Shown here: positions 1 through 9,406 of the stretch, one piece after another
Layout: each line of letters opens with the position of its first letter
Numbering within the stretch: position 1 is the stretch's first letter
Assembly: GCA_016867725.1 (NCBI GenBank)
Contig: VGIX01000036.1
Span: forward strand, 1 to 19,396
Direction of reading: 5' to 3'
Source: Candidatus Effluviviaceae Genus I sp.
GTDB taxonomy: Bacteria; Joyebacterota; Joyebacteria; Joyebacterales; Joyebacteraceae
Length of the DNA stretch: 19,396 nt
Made by a program: the position numbers and the translations under genes
The notes under the pieces: model-generated
The model's input: the letters and a program-made list of their open reading frames with translations, nothing else
What the model was told of the DNA's origin: nothing
Database searches by the model: none

Positions 1-2024
1 GCATCTACGAGGTCACGCGGGGCGGCTTCACGCCCGGCCAGCAGATCGAGTACAAGTTCCGCCGAAACGGCGTCTGGGACGGCACCGAGGAGTTCCCCGG
101 CGTCGGCAACAACCGCTTCTACACCGTACCGGCAGGCGACGACACCATCCTCGTCTGGTACAACAACCTCGCGCCGGCCGGCGGCGGAGGCGAGCCCTTC
201 TGGTGGAACGACTGCGTCTTCTACGAGGTCTTCGTGCGCAGCTTCTACGACAGCGACGGCGACGGCATCGGGGACTTCCAGGGGCTCACGCAGAAGCTCG
301 ACCACCTCAACGACGGCAACCCCTTGACCGATAACGACCTCGGCATCACCGGCATCTGGCTCATGCCGATCCACGACTCGCCGAGCTACCACGGCTACGA
401 CGCCGTGGACTACCGCTCGATCCACCCCGACTACGGGACCATGGACGACTTCCGCGCGTTCCTGGACGCCGCCCACGCGCGCGGCATCAAGGTCATCATC
501 GACTTCGTCATGAACCACTGCTCCAGCCAGCACCCGTGGTTCGTGCAGTCCGCGCAGAACGACCCGGCGTTCCGCGACCACTTCCGCTGGTCCGCGACGA
601 ACCCCGGGCAGACCGGGCCCTGGGGTCAGAACGTGTGGCACTGGCATCCGTCGGGCTGGTACTACGGGCTCTTCTGGAGCGGCATGCCGGACCTCAACTA
701 CGAGACCGCGGCGGTGAAGGACTCGATGTTCGCGGCTGCGTCCTACTGGCTTGACACGGTCGGCGTGGACGGCTTCCGCCTCGACGCCGTGCTCTACGTC
801 CTCGAGGAGGGCGGGCAGCTGCAGAACACGGCGTCCACGCTGCAGTTCTGGGAGGACTACAACGCGCACGTGAAGTCGGTGAAGCCCGACGCGATGTCCG
901 TCGGCGAGGCGTGGACGTCGACAGGCACCGTGCTGCAGTACGTCACCGAGGAACGCCTGGACCTCTGCTTCGAGTTCGACCTGTCGTACGCGATGCTCTC
1001 CGCAGCCAATGCGGGGAACGCCGGGGGGCTGGCCTACAGAGCCGACCAGGTCTACCGCCTCTACCCCTATCTCCAGTTCGGCACGTTCCTCACCAACCAC
1101 GACCAGGACCGCGTGATGAACGCGCTGGGCTTCGACGAGGCGAAGGCGAAGGCCGCGGCGGGCATCCTCATGACGCTGCCCGGCGTGCCGTTCGTCTACT
1201 ACGGCGAGGAGATCGGGATGACCGGGAGCGGCGACCACCTGAACATCCGGACCCCGATGCAGTGGAGCGCCGCGCCGAACGCAGGGTTCACGACGGGGAC
1301 GCCGTGGCGCGCCGTCAACGCGGACTACTCCACGCGCAACGTCGTCGCGCAGGATCAGGACCAGGGGTCGCTGCTTGCGTGGTACAGGCGGCTGGTCGGA
1401 GCGCGTCGCGGCTCCCCCGCCCTGCGGCGCGGGAGCTTCCACACGCTATCGAGTTCCGCGTCGCCCGTGCTCGCGTTCGTGCGCCGGCACGAGCAGGAGA
1501 CGGTGCTCTGCATGGTCAACACGGTGCCTGGCGCAGTAGCGGGCGCCACGCTGACCGGCTCGGTCGCAAGCCTGGAGCAGGGCTCGCACGCGCTCGTGAG
1601 CCTGCTCGATCCCGGCGACACGCTCGATGTCACGGTCGGCGCATCGTACGAGATCGCGGGCGTAAGCCTCGCCGGTCACGAGGTGGCGATCTACCGCTTC
1701 GGCGGCGGCACGGGCACCGACCCGGGCGACGACCCGCCGCCGGGCGTGGGGCTCCTCCTCGAGCGCAGCTACCCGAACCCGTTCACGCCTCCGACGAGCG
1801 TCCGCTTCTCGCTCCCGGCCGCGTCGCGCGTCCACCTGGGCGTCTACGACGTCGCGGGCCGCGAGGTGGTCGTGCTAGAAGACGGAACCCGCGCGGTGGG
1901 GCCGCACGAGATCCGGTGGGACGGAACGGACAGGAAGGGGGTTCCGCTGAGCGCGGGGACGTACTTCGTGCGTCTTGAGGCGGGCGGCGAGACGAGGACG
2001 TCGAAGGTCATGCTCGTCCGCTAG
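1..2024 (+). CDS. Exported GH13 alpha-amylase-family glycoside hydrolase with C-terminal sorting domain (5' partial)
   Basis: The frame is open from base 3, so the gene begins upstream of the window; 673 codons are visible. The first ~60 residues look like the end of a starch-binding/E-set carbohydrate module (EYKFRRNGVWDG, then DDTILVWYNN). The GH13 barrel follows with all four signature regions: DFVMNH; GFRLD with nucleophile Asp about residue 261 of the visible protein; VGEAW with acid/base Glu about 302; and TNHD with Asp about 367. GH13 enzymes hydrolyse or transfer alpha-glucosidic bonds, so the likely substrate is starch, glycogen or malto-oligosaccharide; the exact specificity is not readable. 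After a Gly/Pro/Asp-rich linker, the last ~85 residues form a FlgD-like sorting domain (YPNPFTPPTSVRF, GVYDVAGREV, GTYFVRL, final KVMLVR), as in T9SS cargo. The signal peptide must lie upstream. The TAG stop shares a CTAG with the stop of the opposing antiporter stub. Confidence 0.93.
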   Translation, partial: IYEVTRGGFTPGQQIEYKFRRNGVWDGTEEFPGVGNNRFYTVPAGDDTILVWYNNLAPAGGGGEPFWWNDCVFYEVFVRSFYDSDGDGIGDFQGLTQKLDHLNDGNPLTDNDLGITGIWLMPIHDSPSYHGYDAVDYRSIHPDYGTMDDFRAFLDAAHARGIKVIIDFVMNHCSSQHPWFVQSAQNDPAFRDHFRWSATNPGQTGPWGQNVWHWHPSGWYYGLFWSGMPDLNYETAAVKDSMFAAASYWLDTVGVDGFRLDAVLYVLEEGGQLQNTASTLQFWEDYNAHVKSVKPDAMSVGEAWTSTGTVLQYVTEERLDLCFEFDLSYAMLSAANAGNAGGLAYRADQVYRLYPYLQFGTFLTNHDQDRVMNALGFDEAKAKAAAGILMTLPGVPFVYYGEEIGMTGSGDHLNIRTPMQWSAAPNAGFTTGTPWRAVNADYSTRNVVAQDQDQGSLLAWYRRLVGARRGSPALRRGSFHTLSSSASPVLAFVRRHEQETVLCMVNTVPGAVAGATLTGSVASLEQGSHALVSLLDPGDTLDVTVGASYEIAGVSLAGHEVAIYRFGGGTGTDPGDDPPPGVGLLLERSYPNPFTPPTSVRFSLPAASRVHLGVYDVAGREVVVLEDGTRAVGPHEIRWDGTDRKGVPLSAGTYFVRLEAGGETRTSKVMLVR

Positions 2025-2305
2025 CGTGCCGAGCGCGGGAGCGGTCTCTCGGCGAGAAGCTCGAGGAAGTGGGGGTCCCGAACGAGGTCGAGCCCGTAGG
2101 ATCCCACGAAGATGCCTACGGCAATGAACGAGACGATGAGGGGCTGCCTAAGCCTACTCCCGACGAACCCGACGGCCGCGGCCAGGACCAGGAGCACGGT
2201 GATCTGCAGGAAGATGCCGAGCGTCTCGGTCGGGTTGGCCACGAGCGCGAGCGCCGGCAGGACCGAGGGAAGCCACGAGAGCATCGGAGCAGGCAGCGTC
2301 TGCAC
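2021..2305 (-). pseudogene. N-terminal remnant of a CPA2-type cation/proton antiporter
   Basis: The 94 codons read like the first two membrane segments of a monovalent cation:proton antiporter-2 (KefB-like) protein. A hydrophobic helix (ITVLLVLAAAVGFVG) is followed by SRLRQPLIVSFIAVGI and the loop GLDLVRDPHFLELLAE. Family members continue here into many more helices, for about 400-650 residues. In this frame similarity stops at LLAE and is replaced by eight unrelated residues (RPLPRSAR) and a TAG. That TAG lies in the same CTAG as the stop of the amylase on the other strand. The start shown is GTG at 2305; an ATG at 2284 is an alternative, and neither has a convincing ribosome-binding site. 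It follows the radical SAM gene on the same strand after 47 bases. I read it as a deletion remnant, unlikely to make a working transporter. Confidence 0.65.
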
Positions 2306-2352
2306 GGCCTAGGCGCACCCCTCGTCGCGTCGCCGGGAGCAGGCGCGGGAGA

Positions 2353-3849
2353 TCAGAGAACGGACACTCCGACGATCGGCTCGTAGCATCTGCGGTAGTG
2401 GTACCCGTAGATGGCGAGCGCGATGGCGACCGGGAGCGCCCGGGGCCGTCTGAAGAGGGTCCAGAAGATGAGGCCCGGATACCGCCAGCCCTCCCTCCCT
2501 GCAACGCTCAGATGATAGAAGGACCGGAGGACCGCGACGATGTGCGACCGTGACAGGTGCGCGCTCGCCCTCGGCGGCCGGTACTCCCGCAGGAACGTCC
2601 TCACGCGGCGGTAGTAGTTCGGCGGAGCGTAGAGGTCCCTGAGGACTCCCCTGTAGCCTCTCTGGAGCGAGTCGAGCCCCATTCTGGGAACGATGTTGGT
2701 CGTGCCGTCCGAGTTGTCGCCCGACAGATCGCTGCGGATCCGCCCCTCGCGGCGAAGCCGCTCGTGCAGAGCCGTGCCCACGGGCGCCTGCAGCATCCCG
2801 ACCATCGCCGTGGCGATCCCGCTCTTCTGGATGAACTCGGTCATGCGCGCGAAGACGGACGGCGTGTCCCCGTCAAAGCCGACGATGAAGCCCGCCTGCA
2901 CCTGAAGCCCCGCCCGCTGGATGCGCTTGATGTCCGCGAGAAGGTCCCGATGCCGGTTCTGCCTCTTGTGGCACTCGGCGAGGTTGGCCTCGTCCATCGT
3001 CTCGATCCCGATGAACACGGTGTCGAACCCGGCGCGCACCATCGCGCGCATGAGCGCAGGGTCATCCGCGATGTCCATGGTGACCTGCGCGCTGAAGCTC
3101 ACGCCCCGCTTCCCGCGCCGCCACGCGATGATCGCCGGGAGAAGGTCGTCGTGAAGGCGCCGGCCGTGCGCGTTGAAGTTGTCGTCCACGAACGGGATGA
3201 TGCCCCGCCATCCGAGACGGTAGAGCGCGTCCAGCTCGGCGATCATCTGCGCGGTCGTCTTGGTCCGCCAGCGGCGGCCGAAGAGCTTCGTGACCTCGCA
3301 GAACTCGCAGTCGTTCGGGCAGCCGCGTGAGAACTGCACGCCCCTCGAGGCGTAGTGCCGGGGATCGACGAGGTCCCAGCGCGGCACGGGGGTCGCGGCA
3401 AGATCGGCGAAGTCCTGAGTCTGGTAGACGCGGCGCGCCCGCCCGCTCGCGAAGTCCTCGAGGAACGGCCGGAGGGTGAGCTCGGCCTCGTTGAGCACGA
3501 AGTGGTCGACGCTCCCGAACCTCTCCCGCTCCTCCGCGGAAGCGAAGAGCGGCCCTCCCGCGATGACCGTGAGCCCCGCCGACTTACACCGGGCAGCGAC
3601 CTTGAGCGCCGACGCCCGCTGCACGATCATCCCGCTCACGAGCGCGCAGTCGGCCCAGGCGAGGTCGCCGTCGGTGAGCGCCCTCACGTTGAGGTCCACG
3701 AGGCGAAGGTCCCACTCCTCCGGCAGCATCGCGGCGACGGTCAGGAGGCCGAGGGGCGGGGATGCGGCCCGTCGGTTGATGAGCCTGAGAGCGTGCGTGA
3801 GGCTCCAGAAGGAGTCGGGGGTCTTCGGGTAGATCAGGAGCGCGTTCAA
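2353..3849 (-). CDS. B12-binding-type radical SAM protein with DUF4070 C-terminus
   Basis: Residue numbers use the TTG start at 3849 (498 aa). Residues ~2-135 form a cobalamin-binding-type Rossmann domain (ALLIYPKTPDSFWS, PPLGLLTVAAMLP, IAGGPLF). The radical SAM core follows with the 4Fe-4S/SAM motif CPNDCEFC (Cys ~177, 181 and 184), then FVDDNF and GFDTVFIGIE. The C-terminal third matches the DUF4070 extension (GFIVGFDGD, VGMLQAPVGTAL, YYRRVRTFLREY). The family does radical chemistry such as methylation of unactivated carbons, but the substrate of this branch cannot be read here. The usual DxHxxG cobalamin motif is not obvious; DLNVRAL stands in its place. An upstream ATG at 3903 keeps the frame but has no ribosome-binding site and falls inside a 10-bp hairpin. 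The TTG has GAGGAG five bases upstream and starts exactly at the conserved domain, so I prefer it. Confidence 0.88.
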   Translation of the reverse strand: MNALLIYPKTPDSFWSLTHALRLINRRAASPPLGLLTVAAMLPEEWDLRLVDLNVRALTDGDLAWADCALVSGMIVQRASALKVAARCKSAGLTVIAGGPLFASAEERERFGSVDHFVLNEAELTLRPFLEDFASGRARRVYQTQDFADLAATPVPRWDLVDPRHYASRGVQFSRGCPNDCEFCEVTKLFGRRWRTKTTAQMIAELDALYRLGWRGIIPFVDDNFNAHGRRLHDDLLPAIIAWRRGKRGVSFSAQVTMDIADDPALMRAMVRAGFDTVFIGIETMDEANLAECHKRQNRHRDLLADIKRIQRAGLQVQAGFIVGFDGDTPSVFARMTEFIQKSGIATAMVGMLQAPVGTALHERLRREGRIRSDLSGDNSDGTTNIVPRMGLDSLQRGYRGVLRDLYAPPNYYRRVRTFLREYRPPRASAHLSRSHIVAVLRSFYHLSVAGREGWRYPGLIFWTLFRRPRALPVAIALAIYGYHYRRCYEPIVGVSVL

Positions 3850-3891
3850 CGTGGCTCCTCGCGATCGAAGCGGCCCGGGTTCAGGAAGCGA

Positions 3892-3924
3892 CGGGGCCGC
3901 CATCGTACACAGACGGCGGCCCCG
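3892..3924 (-). terminator. GC-rich hairpin between the csp and radical SAM genes
   Basis: A perfect 10-bp inverted repeat, CGGGGCCGCC (3892-3901) and GGCGGCCCCG (3915-3924), with a 13-nt loop. It lies 43 bases past the csp stop and upstream of the TTG start of the radical SAM gene. No U-tract follows, so it may be a 3'-end-stabilising or attenuating structure rather than a classic intrinsic terminator. It covers the ATG at 3903-3901, which argues against that codon as the start. Confidence 0.45.
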
Positions 3925-3944
3925 CGTCTCGGTATCAACGTGCG

Positions 3945-3962
3945 ACCCGGCTCATGCCGGGT
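3945..3962 (-). terminator. Hairpin just after the csp stop
   Basis: A perfect 7-bp stem, ACCCGGC (3945-3951) and GCCGGGT (3956-3962), with a 4-nt loop, starts four bases after the TAA of the cold shock gene. There is no U-run after it on the minus strand. With the second hairpin at 3892-3924 it makes a tandem pair that probably ends or trims the csp transcript. Confidence 0.45.
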
Positions 3963-3966
3963 GCGC

Positions 3967-4173
3967 TTAGATGCGCCTCACGTTCTCTGCCGCCGGGCCC
4001 TTCTGACCCTGCACGACGTCGAACTCCACGCGATCACCTTCGCTCAGGCTCTTGAAGCCCTCGCCCTGGATGGCGGAGTGGTGGACGAACACGTCCTTCG
4101 AGCCGTCCTCCAAGGAGATGAAACCGAAGCCCTTGCTGTCGTTGAACCACTTCACGGTTCCTGTCGTACTCAC
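3967..4173 (-). CDS. Cold shock protein, CspA family
   Basis: This 68-aa protein is a complete single cold-shock domain, the usual family length. It has the TGTVKWFN opening, the RNA-binding motif RNP1 (KGFGFI, residues ~14-19) and RNP2 (VFVHHSAI, ~28-35), and the ending [10 protein letters not shown]. Such proteins bind single-stranded RNA or DNA and act as RNA chaperones in the cytoplasm. The start is GTG at 4173 with AAGAGGT about 7 bases upstream. The gene is transcribed alone from a near-consensus promoter at 4485-4457, giving a leader of about 277 nt. Long structured leaders are known for cspA-type genes, where they control translation with temperature. Naming a particular csp paralogue is not justified. 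Confidence 0.96.
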   Translation of the reverse strand: MSTTGTVKWFNDSKGFGFISLEDGSKDVFVHHSAIQGEGFKSLSEGDRVEFDVVQGQKGPAAENVRRI

Positions 4174-4450
4174 TGCACTACCTCTTTCGATCTGGCCGGC
4201 CGGCGGGATCGCCGCCTCTGCCGGCGTTGGTCCTGTCGGGGACCGGGCCGATCGCCCGCGCCCACCGACCTCTGCTCCTGCGGGGCGCTGTCGCCCCTGC
4301 AGTTCCCGCCATCACCGAGCCGTCGGAATCGCCCCACGATCTCCTGCGGACTCCCCCGCCGTCCACTGAACGAAAGAGGGACCGGCTCGCAGGCCAGGTC
4401 CCTCCTAGGAGTCTCCGGATATGTTGCCATACCGACGTGGCTGAACTGCT
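4174..4450 (-). promoter_or_regulatory. Long structured 5' leader of the cold shock gene
   Basis: Given the promoter at 4485-4457, transcription should start near 4450, leaving about 277 untranslated bases. They hold several inverted repeats. The strongest is GAGGGACC (4376-4383) with GGTCCCTC (4397-4404), extended by GGC/GCC inside; on the transcript it is followed by TTTCGTT, so it looks like an attenuator. Others are GGGGCG/CGCCCC around a 4-nt loop (4282-4297) and GGTCC/GGACC (4229-4244). An 86-codon frame (4430-4170) crosses the leader and overlaps the csp start, but it resembles no family I know and I do not call it. The layout matches the cspA class of thermoregulated leaders; the sequence alone does not prove temperature sensing. 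Confidence 0.55.
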
Positions 4451-4456
4451 ATGGGC

Positions 4457-4485
4457 AGTATAGTCGAGCGCGGCATCGCTGTCAA
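4457..4485 (-). promoter_or_regulatory. Near-consensus sigma-70-type promoter for csp
   Basis: On the minus strand, TTGACA (4485-4480) is followed by exactly 17 bases and then TATACT (4462-4457). That is 6/6 and 5/6 matches to the housekeeping consensus at optimal spacing, in a GC-rich background. It lies just after the hairpin closing the upstream katG block, so the csp unit has its own promoter. Confidence 0.75.
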
Positions 4486-4498
4486 GGGTGATAATGGA

Positions 4499-4513
4499 GG
4501 CCCCGCTGGGGCC
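4499..4513 (-). terminator. Probable terminator of the DUF454-katG unit
   Basis: A perfect inverted repeat, GGCCCC (4499-4504) and GGGGCC (4508-4513), with a 3-base loop. On the minus strand TCCATTATC follows, a weak U-containing tail. It lies about 26 bases past the orphan sorting-domain stop and just before the csp promoter, a sensible place to end the upstream transcript. Confidence 0.5.
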
Positions 4514-4538
4514 GCTGGAGGGGGCAGGGGACGCGGCA

Positions 4539-4790
4539 CTACCTCAGGACCGTCAGCTTCCGCGTCGCCAGGACCCCGTCCGCCTCGAGCCTCACGAAGT
4601 ACGTGCCGCAGACCGCCCGCGCGCCGGCGTCATCCAGCCCGTCCCACGCAACTGCGCCGAACCCGCCGTCGGGGCACTCCGCGGGGTCGAGCCGCCTGAC
4701 GAGCCGGCCGGACAGGTCGTGGATCGAGAGCCGGACCGAGCGCATCCCGGGCGCGATGTGACCGGCGCCGAGGTCCGGCCAGGCCTCCAC
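4539..4790 (-). pseudogene. Orphan, N-terminally broken FlgD-like sorting domain
   Basis: The frame encodes 83 residues whose last ~68 match the body of a FlgD-like/T9SS C-terminal sorting domain: RSVRLSIHDLSGRLVRRL, then VAWDGLDDAGA, GTYFVRLEADG and the final RKLTVLR. The usual first strand with a PNPF motif is absent; a short unrelated stretch (MEAWPDLGAGHIAP) replaces it. The only usable start is a GTG at 4790 with GGAGGG four bases upstream, 13 bases after the katG stop; the frame is closed by a stop at about 4839. A free-standing sorting domain has no cargo, so the simplest reading is the 3' end of an exported-protein gene whose body was lost when the DUF454-katG block or a deletion arrived. 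Translation by coupling to katG is possible but unproven. Confidence 0.6.
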
Positions 4791-4803
4791 GAGACCCTCC
4801 GCG

Positions 4804-7696
<2,893 letters not shown>

Positions 7697-7724
7697 TTGA
7701 CATCCGCCGCACGGAAGGTACCAT
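7697..7724 (+). promoter_or_regulatory. Candidate sigma-70-type promoter for the MFS gene
   Basis: TTGACA (7697-7702, 6/6) is followed after 16 bases by TACCAT (7719-7724, 4/6). Transcription would then begin near 7731, only about three bases before the MFS ATG at 7734, giving an almost leaderless mRNA. This conflicts with the alternative start structure at 7713-7737 (see the mini-ORF), so only one reading can be right. Confidence 0.45.
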
Positions 7725-7737
7725 GCTTCACCAATGA
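7723..7737 (+). CDS. Possible four-codon leader ORF coupled to the MFS gene
   Basis: GGAAGG (7713-7718) lies four bases before an ATG at 7723 that opens a mini-ORF, Met-Leu-His-Gln-stop. Its TGA (7735-7737) overlaps the MFS ATG (7734-7736) as ATGA. The MFS ATG itself lacks a well-spaced ribosome-binding site, so ribosomes could load on the mini-ORF and re-initiate. It is very short and may be chance. Confidence 0.25.
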   Translation: MLHQ

Positions 7738-8975
7738 AGAGCATGCGGTCCGTGCTGGGCATTCCGGACGTGCGCCGGCTCATCTTCGTCACGACGATGT
7801 CGCAGCTCGGCGACCGGCTCACCCACATGCTCCTCATCACGGTCATCGCCCTGGTCCGTCCCGGCCGGCTCATGGGGTACTCCGAGGGCGCGCTCGTCTT
7901 CAGCCTGCCCACGTTGCTGCTCTGCCCGGTCGTCGGCGTGCTCGTTGACCGCTGGGACAGACGCCGCGTGCTCGGCATCACGCACCTCATCCAGTCCGGC
8001 GTGCTCCTCGTCACGCCGCTGGTGATACGACTCACCGGCAGCTTCGTCCCGTTCTGGGTAGCGCTCTTCGTGTTCTTCGGCCTCGACCTGTTCAACAACA
8101 CCGCCGGGCCGTCCCTGCTCCCGGTCCTGGCCGGCGAGCGCCGTCTCGTCGCCGCCAACTCCGCCCAGCTTGCGTTCGGCAGAGCGGCCACGATCGTCGG
8201 GATGCTCGCCGGCGGGGTTCTCATCGCGTGGGTGGGCTGGAGCGCAGGACTCGTCATCAACGCGCTCACCCATCTCAGCGCCGGAGTCGCCGCCTTCGCC
8301 ATCTCTCCCCTGCGGAAGGCTACCCCGCGTCCAGGAGAGCCCTCCATCCCGGTCGCGCGGGAGCTCGCCGGTGCCGCGGGCCGATTCCTCGCCGAGTTCG
8401 CGGAGCTGCTGTCGCTCGTCTCCCACAACCGTCGCGTCGCGTTCGTGCTCGCCTCGATCGTCGTCTCCACCTTCGTCTCGGCGGCGTCCTACACGATCCT
8501 CATCTACCTCGTCCAGCAGGTCCTCGGCCTGGGCACCGCCGGCGTGGGCGCCCTTGCCGGCGTGCTCGCCTTCGGCATGGTCGCGGGAGCGGCCGGGATG
8601 AGCCTCCTGCCGGAGGACGTCAACCGAAAGCGGGCCATCTGCGCCTTCGTCCTGGTGCACGGCCTGCCGTTCGTCATCGGCCGGTTCCACCTCTCGCTCC
8701 CGTTCATCGTCGTCGCCGCGCTCGTCTCGGGCGCCGCGTACTCGGGACTGGGCGTCCTGCAGAACACGATGCTCCAGGAGGAAGCCGAACCCGGGATCCG
8801 CGCCCGCGTGTTCTCCGCGCGGGAGTTCATCACCAACGCCACCTTCATCGTCTCCACGCTGGTCATCGGATTGGCCGGAGAAGTCGCACCCTGGCGGAGC
8901 CTGCTGCTGTTCATCGGCCTCGCGCTCGTCCTGCTCTCGCTGACCGGTCTTGTGTGGTCGCGGAACGACCGCTAG
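7734..8975 (+). CDS. Major facilitator superfamily transporter (MFS_3-like exporter)
   Basis: The 413-aa protein has about 11-12 hydrophobic segments over its whole length. The MFS loop motif after helix 2 is present as DRWDRRRVL (residues ~72-80), preceded by LLLCPVVGVLV. The charged central loop (PLRKATPRPGEPS, about 197-209) divides the two halves. The order GYSEGALVFSLP, FGLDLFNNTAGPSLLP and EPGIRARVFSAREF fits the MFS_3 group, which includes enterobactin-exporter-like and drug-efflux-like proteins. It would sit in the inner membrane and use the proton gradient; its substrate cannot be told. The gene stands alone on the plus strand between minus-strand units, ends in TAG and is followed by two GC hairpins. 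The start ATG is within 13 bases of a promoter-like element and overlaps a four-codon leader ORF. Confidence 0.9.
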   Translation: MKSMRSVLGIPDVRRLIFVTTMSQLGDRLTHMLLITVIALVRPGRLMGYSEGALVFSLPTLLLCPVVGVLVDRWDRRRVLGITHLIQSGVLLVTPLVIRLTGSFVPFWVALFVFFGLDLFNNTAGPSLLPVLAGERRLVAANSAQLAFGRAATIVGMLAGGVLIAWVGWSAGLVINALTHLSAGVAAFAISPLRKATPRPGEPSIPVARELAGAAGRFLAEFAELLSLVSHNRRVAFVLASIVVSTFVSAASYTILIYLVQQVLGLGTAGVGALAGVLAFGMVAGAAGMSLLPEDVNRKRAICAFVLVHGLPFVIGRFHLSLPFIVVAALVSGAAYSGLGVLQNTMLQEEAEPGIRARVFSAREFITNATFIVSTLVIGLAGEVAPWRSLLLFIGLALVLLSLTGLVWSRNDR

Positions 8976-9032
8976 AGGCGGGAGGAGAGGTGTGCTCCTG
9001 CGTCCGGCGAGAGAGCGCGGGGAAGAAGACGC

Positions 9033-9056
9033 GGGGCCCGGCTGGCGGCGGGCCCC
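9033..9056 (+). terminator. First terminator hairpin after the MFS gene
   Basis: Perfect 8-bp arms GGGGCCCG (9033-9040) and CGGGCCCC (9049-9056) flank an 8-base loop, followed by TTCA. It lies about 57 bases past the MFS stop and is the first of a tandem pair. Confidence 0.6.
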
Positions 9057-9067
9057 TTCAAGCAGAG

Positions 9068-9091
9068 GGCCCGGTCCGCTCGGACCGGGCC
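9068..9091 (+). terminator. Second terminator hairpin after the MFS gene
   Basis: Perfect 10-bp arms GGCCCGGTCC (9068-9077) and GGACCGGGCC (9082-9091) with the 4-nt loop GCTC, followed by TTCGGAT. This strong stem, only 11 bases after the first hairpin, marks a robust transcription end, possibly active from both sides. Confidence 0.7.
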
Positions 9092-9099
9092 TTCGGATC

Positions 9100-9330
9100 A
9101 TGGCTCCGCGCACGTGCCGGTCTACTAACCGGCCCAGTGTTGCGGAACCGGAGGTCTGGTTCAGGATTCTACAGGTCGCTGAGGACGGCGGCAACGGCAC
9201 GCCGGCGCCCGCCTACCTCGATCAGACGGTTGAGATCGCCCTTGGGCCCACGGGAGCGTTCGAGAATGGGAACGTGGGCACACTGAAGCGCCGGGTGAAC
9301 ACCGCGCAGGTCGTGAGCGCGATGCCGTGA
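9100..9330 (+). CDS. Possible small hypothetical ORF in an otherwise unexplained region
   Basis: The stretch 9092-9406 (about 315 bases) has no recognisable gene. On the plus strand a 76-codon frame runs from ATG 9100 to TGA 9330 and includes LDQTVEIALGPTGAF and NVGTLKRRVNTAQVV. From about 9137 the third codon positions are mostly G or C, as in the real genes here. Against it, the ATG is nine bases after a terminator hairpin, there is no ribosome-binding site, and minus-strand frames across the same bases are also open. I do not recognise the peptide; a remnant or non-coding sequence is equally possible. Confidence 0.2.
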   Translation: MAPRTCRSTNRPSVAEPEVWFRILQVAEDGGNGTPAPAYLDQTVEIALGPTGAFENGNVGTLKRRVNTAQVVSAMP

Positions 9331-9372
9331 TGCCGGCGTCGCCATCCAATCTGTGGAACGGCACAACTAGCG

Positions 9373-9397
9373 GGGGCGGGTGAGGCCCGTACGCCCC
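9373..9397 (-). terminator. Weak hairpin after the kinase-fusion gene
   Basis: Arms GGGGCG (9373-9378) and CGCCCC (9392-9397) with a 13-base loop lie about 10 bases past the stop of the fusion gene on the minus strand. No U-tract follows, so this is only a candidate transcription end. Confidence 0.3.
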
Positions 9398-9406
9398 TTC
9401 CCTCCG

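Noticed and set aside
2353-3849. Naming the radical SAM gene as a hopanoid C-2 methylase (HpnP)
   Set aside because: The broad architecture (B12-type domain, radical SAM, DUF4070) is shared by many enzymes, and no hopanoid genes are in the window.
4229-4404. Shared GGACC/GGTCC cores in hairpins at 4229-4244, 4376-4404, 9068-9091 and 12407-12442 as a repeat family
   Set aside because: Arms and loops differ beyond five bases; likely coincidence in GC-rich DNA.
4170-4430. 86-codon frame in the csp leader (MATYPETPRRDLACE)
   Set aside because: No family resemblance, no ribosome-binding site seen, and it runs through several strong hairpins; better explained as untranslated leader.
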